Source of the DNA: CAZEFK01 sp964511405
GTDB lineage: Bacteria > Pseudomonadota > Alphaproteobacteria > Elsterales > Elsteraceae
Direction: 5' to 3'
Length of the DNA: 5,893 nt
NCBI GenBank assembly: GCA_964511405.1
Contig: CAZEFK010000313.1
Coordinates: forward strand, 1-5,893
In this document: positions 1-5,893 of the stretch, piece after piece
How positions within the stretch are numbered: the stretch's first letter is position 1
Layout: each line of letters starts with the position of its first letter
Position numbers and translations under genes: made by a program
Notes under the pieces: model-generated
The model's database searches: none
What the model saw: only the letters and a program-made list of their open reading frames with translations
What the model was told of the DNA's origin: nothing

Positions 1-557
<557 letters not shown>

Positions 558-561
<4 letters not shown>

Positions 562-1934
562 AGCGCTATGCGATCGTCGGGACCGGCCACCGGTCCTACA
601 TGTACCTGACCGCCCTGACCCAGCAACATGCCGACGACGGTCGGCTGGTGGCGCTGTGCGACAGCAATCCCCGGCGTCTGGCCTATGCCGCGGCCGGGGC
701 GGACAACGCCGGGTTCACGGTCCCCACATACCTGGCCGCCGACTTCGACCGCATGGTCGCGGAGACCCGGCCCGACGTCGTGATCGTGACCGTGCCGGAC
801 AACCTGCACGCCGACTACATCGTCCGCGCCATGGGCCTCGGCTGCGACGTGCTGACCGAGAAGCCGCTGACCGTCGACGGCGACTCGGTCCGGCGCATCG
901 TCGAGGCCCGGGCGTCGACCGGCCGCTCGCTGATCGTCGGGTTCAACTACCGCTACTCGCCGGTCCGCACGCTGCTGAAGCAGGTGCTGATGTCCGGCAT
1001 CATCGGCCATGTGAAGTCGGTCGCCTTCGAGTGGCAGCTCGACACCCACCACGGCGCCGACTATTTCCGCCGCTGGCACCGCAACCGCGGCAACTCCGGC
1101 GGGCTATGGGTGCACAAGGCGACCCACCATTTCGACCTGCTGAACTGGTGGCTGGCCGGCATCCCACGCCGGGTCACGGCGGTCGGCCGCCGCGTCTTCT
1201 ATCGCCCCGACGTCGGCGACGCCCTGGGCTTCCAGGACCGCGGCGAGCGCTGCGCCGGCTGCCCGGCGTTCCAGCGCTGCGGCTTCCGGCTCGATCTCGC
1301 CGCCGACCCGCACCTCACGCATCTCTACACCGAGGCCGAGAGCCACGACGGCTACTTCCGTGACCGCTGCGTGTTCAGCCCGGACATCGACATCGAAGAT
1401 TCGATGCACGCCCAGATCGAGTACCAGGGCGACATCGTCGTCAATTACGGCCTGACCGCCTACAACCCATGCGAAGGCTACCGGGTGGTGTTCGACGGCA
1501 CCCGCGGCCGCATCGAGCACACCAACAGCGAGCGCCCCTACGTCCAGCCCGACGGCAGGCTGGTGCGGCCGCCGCTGCCCGAGACCGACCGCATCGTCGT
1601 CCAGCCGCATTTTAGCCGCCCCTATGACCTGGTGCTGCCGCGCGGCAGCGGACCCCATGCCGGCGGCGACAAGGTCATGCTCGCCCGGCTGTTCCGCGAC
1701 TCCTCCAACGACCAGTATGGCCATGTGGCCGACGAGCGCGCCGGCGCCTGGTCGGCCATGGTCGGGATCGCCGCCAACGCCTCGCTGGCCCGCGGCACCG
1801 CGGTCGAGCTGGCCGAGCTGGTGCCGGACGTGCCCTATCCCGACTACGCCCCCGAGCCGTTCGGCCCGAAGCAGGTGTGGCAGACCTTCGATCCCGCCCG
1901 TTATCCGTTCCTGGAGGGCGCGAAGATCCTGTGA
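558..1934 (+). CDS. Gfo/Idh/MocA-family NAD(P)-dependent oxidoreductase with Cys-rich insert
   Basis: A 458-residue cytoplasmic protein read from GTG at 558. The N-terminal Rossmann fold shows GTGHR (8-12, the G-x-G nucleotide loop), Asp35 after the second strand (ALCDSN), VTVPDNLHAD (77-86) and the family's EKP signature (101-103), whose Lys is normally catalytic or nicotinamide-contacting. In the C-terminal domain, the segment corresponding to the usual GGxxxDxGxHxxD reads GGLWVHKATHHFD (181-193). It keeps His190 and Asp193 but has His-Lys where Asp-Gln is common. It is followed by C232-x2-C235-x5-C241 and a further Cys271, which suggests a metal-binding or structural insert. Family members oxidise or reduce sugars, inositols and their derivatives with NAD(P). 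Overlap with the importer ATPase gene supports a role in catabolism of the imported compound. At 458 residues it is longer than the usual 330-390, largely because of the insert. The exact substrate is unknown. Confidence 0.93.
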
Positions 1935-1955
1935 CCGCAACAGGACCGGGCTATC

Positions 1956-2768
1956 ATGGACGCCATGAGCCCGGTCATCCCGTTCCGCCCCGATCGCTTC
2001 CGCACCGCCGCCGCCCATTACGCCGAAGGGCGGCCGGCCTACGCCCCCCGCCTGATCGCGCGGGTCGCCGAGCGGCTGGGCCTCGACGGCCGCCAGCGCG
2101 TGCTCGACCTCGGCTGCGGGCCGGGCCCGCTGGCCCTGGCCTTCACGCCGGTCGCCGCCGAGGTGGTGGCCGTCGATCCCGAGCCTGCGATGTTGGCGAT
2201 CGCGCAGGCGGCCGCGCAGCGTGCAGGCTGCGCCATCACCTTCGTCGAGGGCAGCTCCTATGACTTGGGCCCGCGGTTCGGGCGTTTCCGGCTGGCCGCG
2301 ATCGGCCGCGCCTTTCATTGGATGGACCGGGCCGACACCCTGACCCGGCTGGACGGCCTGATCGAGCCGGAGGGCGCCATGGCGCTGTTCCACGACGATC
2401 ATCCGGCTCTGCCGGACAATGACTGGTGCGAGCCCTACCGAGCCCTGCTCGACCGCTATACCGAGCCCGACGACCACCACGAGCTGCGCAAATCCGGCCG
2501 GTGGGTGCGCCACGAGGCGGTGCTGCTCGAGTCGCCGTTCTCGTCATTGGAAACGGTCGCGGTCACGGAACGCCGGCGCACCCCGGTCGACCGGCTGGTC
2601 GACCGCGCGTTCTCCATGTCCACCACCTCGCCCCAGCGCCTGGGCGACAAGGTGGCCGACCTCGCGCGCGAGCTGCGCGGCCTGCTGGAGGGGATCGCCG
2701 TCGACGGCGCCGTGACCGAGGTGGTGCGCTCGGAAGCGCTGATTGCGAGCCGCCCGGCGGCTGGCTGA
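1956..2768 (+). CDS. Class I SAM-dependent methyltransferase (Methyltransf_11-like)
   Basis: A 270-residue soluble protein. Motif I is clear: VLDLGCGPG (49-57) binds S-adenosylmethionine, and the acidic residue ending strand 2 is Asp74 in VVAVDPEPAML. A later strand contains FVEGSSYDLG (96-105), and AIGRAFHWMDR (115-125) matches the AFHW-type motif common in small-molecule methyltransferases of this group. The N-terminus FRTAAAHYAEGRPAYAP (15-31) is also typical of the group. ATG at 1956 is preferred because AGGA at 1942-1945 lies 10 nt before it; ATG at 1965 is an in-frame alternative three codons later with no better site. The gene begins 21 nt after the oxidoreductase stop on the same strand, so co-transcription is likely. 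A methyl acceptor cannot be assigned, and a link to sugar metabolism is not shown. The 3' end converges on the cytochrome gene. Confidence 0.92.
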   Translation: MDAMSPVIPFRPDRFRTAAAHYAEGRPAYAPRLIARVAERLGLDGRQRVLDLGCGPGPLALAFTPVAAEVVAVDPEPAMLAIAQAAAQRAGCAITFVEGSSYDLGPRFGRFRLAAIGRAFHWMDRADTLTRLDGLIEPEGAMALFHDDHPALPDNDWCEPYRALLDRYTEPDDHHELRKSGRWVRHEAVLLESPFSSLETVAVTERRRTPVDRLVDRAFSMSTTSPQRLGDKVADLARELRGLLEGIAVDGAVTEVVRSEALIASRPAAG

Positions 2769-2775
2769 TAACCCT

Positions 2776-2809
2776 GGTGCCGGGGGCGTGTCACGCCGTC
2801 CCCAGCATC
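2776..2809. terminator. Imperfect hairpin between convergent genes, possible bidirectional terminator
   Basis: GGTGC at 2776-2780 pairs with GCATC at 2805-2809 (one G-T wobble). After a C/A mismatch, GGGG at 2782-2785 pairs with CCCC at 2800-2803, and the stem continues through a wobble and two G-C pairs to a loop of about 8 nt. A competing inner repeat, GGCGTG-T-CACGCC (2785-2797), is also present. The position, 8 nt after the methyltransferase stop and running into the last codons of the opposing cytochrome gene, suits a terminator for both transcripts. There is no T-run on either side, so intrinsic termination would be weak. Confidence 0.35.
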
Positions 2810-3318
2810 CGGCGCAGCACCGGGTCGCGCCTGACGTAGTGATGGTAGAGTGCCGCCGCGGCGTGCAGCCCGGCCAGCACCAGCAGGATATTGGCCCCCA
2901 GGGCGTGCCAGCCGCGGACCATGCGCCAGACCGGGCGGTCGGCCGGCGCCAGCAGGTGCGGCAGGTCGAACAACCAATAGAGCTGCCCGTTGAGCCCGCG
3001 CAGGTCGCTATAGGCCCAGCCCAGCAGCGGCACCGTCACCAGGACCAGATACAGCGCGACATGGGTCAGCCGGCCGACCAGGATCTGCCAGCCGGGCAGA
3101 TCCAGCGCCGGCGGGGCGCCGCTGAGCTGGCGGTAGGCGAGCCGCGCCAGGGTCAGCCCCCACACGGTGAGCCCGACGGAGCGGTGCAGGTCGATGACCG
3201 CCGGCTGGATCGACCGCGGCAGGTCGTCGACCGTCCATTCCAGGCCGAACGCCAGGACCAGCAGGGCGAGGGTCAGCCAGTGGAAGGTGCGGGCAGTGGC
3301 GCTGTAACTCTGGGGCAT
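2791..3318 (-). CDS. Cytochrome b561 family protein (CybB/superoxide oxidase-like)
   Basis: A 175-residue integral inner-membrane protein with four hydrophobic helices at about 12-30, 40-62, 82-103 and 136-158. Histidines sit at 13 (ATARTFHWL), 45 (LHRSVGL), 138 (RGWHALG) and 152 (AGLHAAAALYHH), the spacing expected for the two b-haem ligand pairs of the CybB family, whose E. coli member is about the same length. Family members exchange electrons with the quinone pool; E. coli CybB is reported to oxidise superoxide and reduce ubiquinone. ATG at 3318 is chosen because MPQSYSATARTFHWL is the normal family N-terminus and GAGG lies 4 nt upstream. Extending to 3393 would add 25 arginine-rich residues ahead of helix 1. 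It lies 118 bp downstream of the aminotransferase on the same strand, far enough to have its own promoter. No signal peptide or c-type haem motif is visible. Confidence 0.93.
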   Translation of the reverse strand: MPQSYSATARTFHWLTLALLVLAFGLEWTVDDLPRSIQPAVIDLHRSVGLTVWGLTLARLAYRQLSGAPPALDLPGWQILVGRLTHVALYLVLVTVPLLGWAYSDLRGLNGQLYWLFDLPHLLAPADRPVWRMVRGWHALGANILLVLAGLHAAAALYHHYVRRDPVLRRMLGTA

Positions 3319-3436
3319 GAGGCCTCGGCGGACGATATGCGCGACAAGATCCCGTCTAAGACGGGTCGACGCGAACCAATCCAGCTGCGGCAAAATTGCG
3401 CCCTTTCACTTGAGAGCGCGTCGCAAGCGAAAGCTT
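3319..3436. other. Intergenic region upstream of the cytochrome gene
   Basis: 118 bp between two minus-strand genes. It is locally richer in A and T (for example GCAAAATTGC near 3390) than the flanking coding DNA, as expected for a promoter region. It contains one clear 15-bp palindrome, listed separately, and a 10-bp palindrome GAAAGCTTTC (3429-3438) that overlaps the aminotransferase stop codon. I could not find a convincing -35/-10 pair for the cytochrome gene. Confidence 0.5.
3351..3365. repeat. 15-bp palindrome, possible operator upstream of the cytochrome gene
   Basis: CCCGTCT-A-AGACGGG is a perfect 7-bp inverted repeat around a single central base, 33-47 bp upstream of the cytochrome start codon. 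The one-base centre makes it a poor RNA hairpin but suits a dimeric DNA-binding repressor or activator. No regulator gene lies in the window, so function is an inference from symmetry and position. Confidence 0.4.
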
Positions 3437-4612
3437 TCATCTCGCCGAGGGGCAATCAGACAGCGCGAGGACATCCCGAACCGCCTCGGCGAGCCCCGAA
3501 AAATCCTGCGGGTCGGTGTAGGCGGCCGCCGACAGCCGCAGCCACAGCCGCCCGGCCAGAGGCATGACCGGCACTTCGATGCGGTGGCGCTGCCACAGGG
3601 CGTCGCCGATAGGCCCGACGCGACCGGGATCGCCGTCGGTCGGCAGGCGCACCGTCGCCATGCTGCCGAACAGGCCGGCCGGAGCGCCGGTTTCGGTGCC
3701 GAGCTCGGCCGCCAGCGCGGCCGCCGCGGCGGTGGCGAGCCCGTGGTTGCGGGCGCGCAGCGCAGCCCCGCCCAGTTCCTCGTGGAAATCGATGGCGGCC
3801 GGTACCGACAGCCAGCTGGACGGGTCGCGGGTGCCGATCCAGTCGAACTCGGCGGCCAGCCCGTCCAGGTAGCCGTGGCTGACCGTGGTCGGGTGCAGGT
3901 CGGCGCGGGCATGGGGCGCGGCATGCAGGAAGCCGGCGCCCTTGGGCGCGCACAGCCATTTGTGGCAGTTGCCGACATACCAGTCGGCGCCGAGCGCGCC
4001 GACGTCGAGGTCCAGCATGCCCGGGGCATGGGCGCCGTCGACCAGCACCGGCACGCCGCGGGCATGGGCCCGCGCCACCAGCTCGGCCGCCGGCAGCACC
4101 AGCGCCGACGCCGAGGCGACATGGTCGATCACCAGCAGCCGGGTCGGCGCCGCCGCCAGGGCGGCGTCGACGGCCGCGACCACGGCCTCGGCCGAGGCGA
4201 CCGGCAGCCCGAGGGCGACCGTGTCGACCACGATGCCGGCGCGCTCGGCAAGGTGCGCCAGCGTGGTGCGAACGGCGTTGTAGATGTGGTCGGTGGCCAC
4301 GATCCGGTCGCCGGGCCGAAAGCGCAGCGAGCGCAGCACGGCGTTCGCGCCCTGGGTCGCGTTCTCCACGAACACCAGTCCGTCGGCGTCGGCGCCGACG
4401 AAGGCGGCCAGCCGCGCCGCTGCCGCGCGCAGCCGGGGCCCCAGCTCGCGCATGAAGCGCACCGGCTGGCGCTCCATCCGGCGGCGCCAGTCCTCCTGGA
4501 CCTGTTGCACGGCGATCGGCGTGGCGCCGAACGAGCCGTGGTTGAGGAAGCGCATGCCTGATTCGAGCGACCAGCGGTCGCGCAAGCCGGCGCCGTAGCG
4601 GATCTCGGTCAT
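3437..4612 (-). CDS. Class V aminotransferase-fold PLP enzyme (isopenicillin-N-epimerase-like)
   Basis: A 391-residue, full-length fold-type I PLP enzyme. In order: the substrate-pocket N-terminal motif FLNHGSFGATP (22-32), typical of the CefD-like group; ENATQGAN (83-90), which binds the cofactor phosphate; DH at 163-164; VDGAHAPG (191-198), whose Asp192 contacts the pyridine nitrogen; NCHKW (215-219) with Lys218 as the Schiff-base lysine, followed by CAPKGAGFL; and RLSAAAY with Arg359, the likely substrate-carboxylate arginine. Relatives include isopenicillin N epimerases, cysteine desulfurase/lyase-like enzymes and the ergothioneine C-S lyases, so the reaction is not fixed by sequence alone. 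The window shows no beta-lactam or ergothioneine partners. ATG at 4612 follows AGGA by 9 nt on the minus strand, and the frame upstream has no family similarity. The gene is divergent from the hydroxyacid dehydrogenase. Confidence 0.94.
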   Translation of the reverse strand: MTEIRYGAGLRDRWSLESGMRFLNHGSFGATPIAVQQVQEDWRRRMERQPVRFMRELGPRLRAAAARLAAFVGADADGLVFVENATQGANAVLRSLRFRPGDRIVATDHIYNAVRTTLAHLAERAGIVVDTVALGLPVASAEAVVAAVDAALAAAPTRLLVIDHVASASALVLPAAELVARAHARGVPVLVDGAHAPGMLDLDVGALGADWYVGNCHKWLCAPKGAGFLHAAPHARADLHPTTVSHGYLDGLAAEFDWIGTRDPSSWLSVPAAIDFHEELGGAALRARNHGLATAAAAALAAELGTETGAPAGLFGSMATVRLPTDGDPGRVGPIGDALWQRHRIEVPVMPLAGRLWLRLSAAAYTDPQDFSGLAEAVRDVLALSDCPSAR

Positions 4613-4717
4613 GGGCCGCCATCCTGGCCGACGCCGGCGCGTCCGGCTACCGGAAACCCGAGCTTGAGCCGGGGCGGCGGCTGGGGAAGAGTTTCGGCGA
4701 TTGGGGAGGATTCGCGA
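4613..4717. promoter_or_regulatory. Divergent intergenic region with both promoters expected
   Basis: 105 bp separate the start codons of the aminotransferase (minus) and the hydroxyacid dehydrogenase (plus), so promoters for both must lie here or within the neighbouring gene ends. On the plus strand, TTGAGC (4664-4669) and AAGAGT (4687-4692) are spaced 17 nt apart, but the -10 match is poor. No convincing operator was found. Confidence 0.4.
4703..4710 (+). promoter_or_regulatory. Strong ribosome binding site of the hydroxyacid dehydrogenase
   Basis: GGGGAGGA ends 7 nt before ATG at 4718. It is the best Shine-Dalgarno match in the window and fixes the start at 4718, against an in-frame TTG at 4664 that would place this site inside the gene and add 18 glycine/arginine-rich residues without family similarity. 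Confidence 0.75.
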
Positions 4718-5731
4718 ATGCGCCTGCTGCTGGCCAACTACACCCACGATGATCCGACGCTGGAGCGCCAATGGGCCGGGCCCGACGTCACGGTCGACGT
4801 GCATCGCTGGCCCGATGGCGGACCGCTGCCGATCGAGGCCGTGCGCGCCGCCGATGGCATCGTGACCTATTCGGCCAACGCGCCGATCACCCTGCCGCTG
4901 GAGGAGTTCCGGCGCGCCCGCGTGATCGTCCGCTCGGGCGTCGGCTTCGACAACCTGGACGGCAAGGCCTGGGGGGCGATGGGTGTGCCGGTCATGAATG
5001 TGCCCGACTACGGCACCAGCGAGGTCGCCGACCATGCGATTGCGCTGATGCTGGCCCTGACCCGCGGCATTGCGACCTATCACGAGCAGATCCGCGACGG
5101 CGGCTGGTCGTGGGGCGCCGCACCCCTGGTGCTGCGCCTGCGCGAGGCCGTGTTCGGCGTGGTCGGCCTCGGCCGCATCGGTTTGGCCGCCGCCAACCGG
5201 GCGCGCGCCTTCGGCATGCGGGTCATGTTCTACGATCCCTACCAGCCGGCGGGCTTCGACCTCGCCACCGGATTCGCCCGGGCGCCCAGCCTGGCGGCCC
5301 TGATGGCCGACTCCGACGTGCTGAGCGTGCACTGCCCGCTGACCGCCGAGACCCGTGGCCTGATCAGCGCCGATGCCCTGGCCGCGGCCAAGCCCGGCCT
5401 GGTGCTGGTCAACACCGCGCGTGGGCCGGTCGTCGACCTCGACGCCTTGGCGGCGGCGCTCCGGTCGGGCCGCGTGGGGGGCGCCGCGCTCGACGTGCTG
5501 CCGACCGAACCCGCCGACCCCGGGCACCCGCTGATCGCCGCCTGGCGGGCGCGCGAGCCTTGGCTGGAGGGGCGGCTGACCATCAGCCCGCACGCCGCCT
5601 TCTACAGCCCGGCCTCGGTGATCGATCTCCGCCGCAAGTCGGTCGAGACCGCGCTGGGCTTCCTGCGCACCGGCGACCTCGCGCGCTGCGTCAACCGCGG
5701 GCATCTGGGGCCGCTCCGGCCGGTGGCGTGA
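4718..5731 (+). CDS. D-2-hydroxyacid dehydrogenase, CtBP-like
   Basis: A 337-residue cytoplasmic NAD-dependent dehydrogenase of normal length. The N-terminal substrate-domain segment VIVRSGVGFDNLD (69-81) and VPVMNVPDYGTSEVADHAI (90-108) are typical of the group resembling C-terminal binding protein. The nucleotide-binding motif is GLGRIG (150-155), with Asp173 (FYDPY) after the second strand, which favours NAD over NADP. The catalytic triad is complete: Arg235 in NTARGPVVD, Glu264 in LDVLPTEP, and His292 in SPHAAFYS. HAAFYS rather than the more common HxAx in this position also points to the CtBP-like branch. The enzyme should interconvert a 2-oxoacid and a D-2-hydroxyacid; the substrate is unknown. 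It is divergently oriented to the PLP enzyme, which could supply or use a 2-oxoacid, but that link rests on position only. Its stop codon abuts or overlaps the following gene. Confidence 0.95.
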   Translation: MRLLLANYTHDDPTLERQWAGPDVTVDVHRWPDGGPLPIEAVRAADGIVTYSANAPITLPLEEFRRARVIVRSGVGFDNLDGKAWGAMGVPVMNVPDYGTSEVADHAIALMLALTRGIATYHEQIRDGGWSWGAAPLVLRLREAVFGVVGLGRIGLAAANRARAFGMRVMFYDPYQPAGFDLATGFARAPSLAALMADSDVLSVHCPLTAETRGLISADALAAAKPGLVLVNTARGPVVDLDALAAALRSGRVGGAALDVLPTEPADPGHPLIAAWRAREPWLEGRLTISPHAAFYSPASVIDLRRKSVETALGFLRTGDLARCVNRGHLGPLRPVA

Positions 5732-5739
5732 CGGCTGCC

Positions 5740-5893
5740 ATGCGCGGCCGCGCCGTCCAGCGCCATGACGCGTTCTTCCAGGTTCTGCTCGACCGGCCGG
5801 GCATGGCGGGGGCGTTGCTGCGCGAACGGCTGCCGCCCGATGTCGCCGCCCTGCTGTCGCCGGATCAGCCGGAGCTGGTGCCGGGCAGCTTCG
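5740..5893 (+). CDS. Rpn/YhgA-type putative nuclease (PD-(D/E)XK transposase-like), 5' part
   Basis: Only 51 residues are inside the window, and the frame is open at the right edge. The segment HDAFFQVLLDRPGMAGALL (9-27) followed by RERLPPDVAALLS (28-40) and LELVPGSF-like PELVPGSF (44-51) matches the N-terminus of the Rpn/YhgA family (Transposase_31, PD-(D/E)XK fold). E. coli members are DNA endonucleases that promote RecA-independent recombination. Catalytic residues lie downstream and cannot be checked. ATG at 5740 is given as the start, 8 nt after the dehydrogenase stop. GTG at 5728, in the same frame and overlapping that stop as GTGA, is an equally possible start that adds VTAA. Neither has a clear ribosome binding site, so translation may be coupled to the dehydrogenase. 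The gene was too short in this window to judge completeness. Confidence 0.78.
   Translation, partial: MRGRAVQRHDAFFQVLLDRPGMAGALLRERLPPDVAALLSPDQPELVPGSF

Noticed and set aside
1104..2513. A 469-codon minus-strand frame opposite the oxidoreductase and methyltransferase
   Set aside because: It spans two real genes in antisense, has biased composition and no recognisable motif, and is a shadow of high-GC coding DNA.
3351..3365. Palindrome as an intrinsic terminator of the aminotransferase transcript
   Set aside because: The single-base centre would give a strained loop, no T-run follows on the minus strand, and the site is over 70 bp past the stop codon.
3319..3393. ATG at 3393 extending the cytochrome b561 by 25 residues
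   Set aside because: The family N-terminus begins at the internal ATG at 3318, and the extension would cover the palindrome and likely promoter.
3317..4561. A 414-codon plus-strand frame opposite the aminotransferase
   Set aside because: It is Arg/Gly/Gln-rich with no family motif and lies antisense to a gene with all PLP-enzyme landmarks.
4664..4717. TTG start extending the hydroxyacid dehydrogenase by 18 residues
   Set aside because: The strong GGGGAGGA site at 4703-4710 would be internal, and the added residues resemble nothing in the family.
3437..5704. A 755-codon open frame on the minus strand running through the aminotransferase and across the whole opposing hydroxyacid dehydrogenase gene
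   Set aside because: The first 364 residues are low-complexity Arg/Gly/Gln/His-rich sequence antisense to a well-supported gene. Family similarity begins only at the ATG at 4612, which has its own ribosome binding site. The open frame is a GC-content effect.

Overview
The window is GC-rich and densely coded, with short intergenic gaps, overlapping GTGA stop/start junctions and long open shadow frames on the strand opposite real genes. Together with the gene families present (MalK/UgpC-type ABC ATPase, Gfo/Idh/MocA oxidoreductase, CybB-type cytochrome b561, Rpn/YhgA-type protein), this suggests a high-GC proteobacterium, most likely an alphaproteobacterium of the Rhodospirillales type. That placement is an inference from style and gene content; no rRNA or marker gene is present.

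Layout: (1) 1-561 (+) is the 3' half of the ATPase gene of a carbohydrate or polyol-type ABC importer. (2) 558-1934 (+) overlaps it by 4 nt and encodes a Gfo/Idh/MocA-family NAD(P)-dependent oxidoreductase with an unusual four-cysteine insert. (3) 1956-2768 (+), 21 nt further on, encodes a class I SAM-dependent methyltransferase. These three probably share a transcript. (4) 2791-3318 (-) is a CybB-type cytochrome b561, convergent with the methyltransferase across a 22-nt gap that holds an imperfect hairpin. (5) 3437-4612 (-) is a class V PLP-dependent aminotransferase-fold enzyme of the isopenicillin-N-epimerase-like group. (6) 4718-5731 (+) is a CtBP-like D-2-hydroxyacid dehydrogenase, divergent from the aminotransferase across 105 bp. 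(7) 5740 to the right edge (+) is the start of a Rpn/YhgA-type putative nuclease.

How the genes may work together: the left block looks like the end of a sugar or polyol uptake and oxidation operon (importer ATPase plus a dehydrogenase). The substrate cannot be read from this window, and the methyltransferase may be only a passenger. The divergent aminotransferase and hydroxyacid dehydrogenase could act on related amino or hydroxy acids, but that rests on adjacency alone. The cytochrome is probably an independent inner-membrane electron-transfer protein.

I see no CRISPR array, tRNA, rRNA, insertion sequence or clear phage element. No previously undescribed system can be supported from this window. 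The most notable points are the cysteine-bearing, HKATHHFD-type Gfo/Idh protein, the 15-bp palindrome upstream of the cytochrome gene, and the truncated Rpn-type gene at the right edge.
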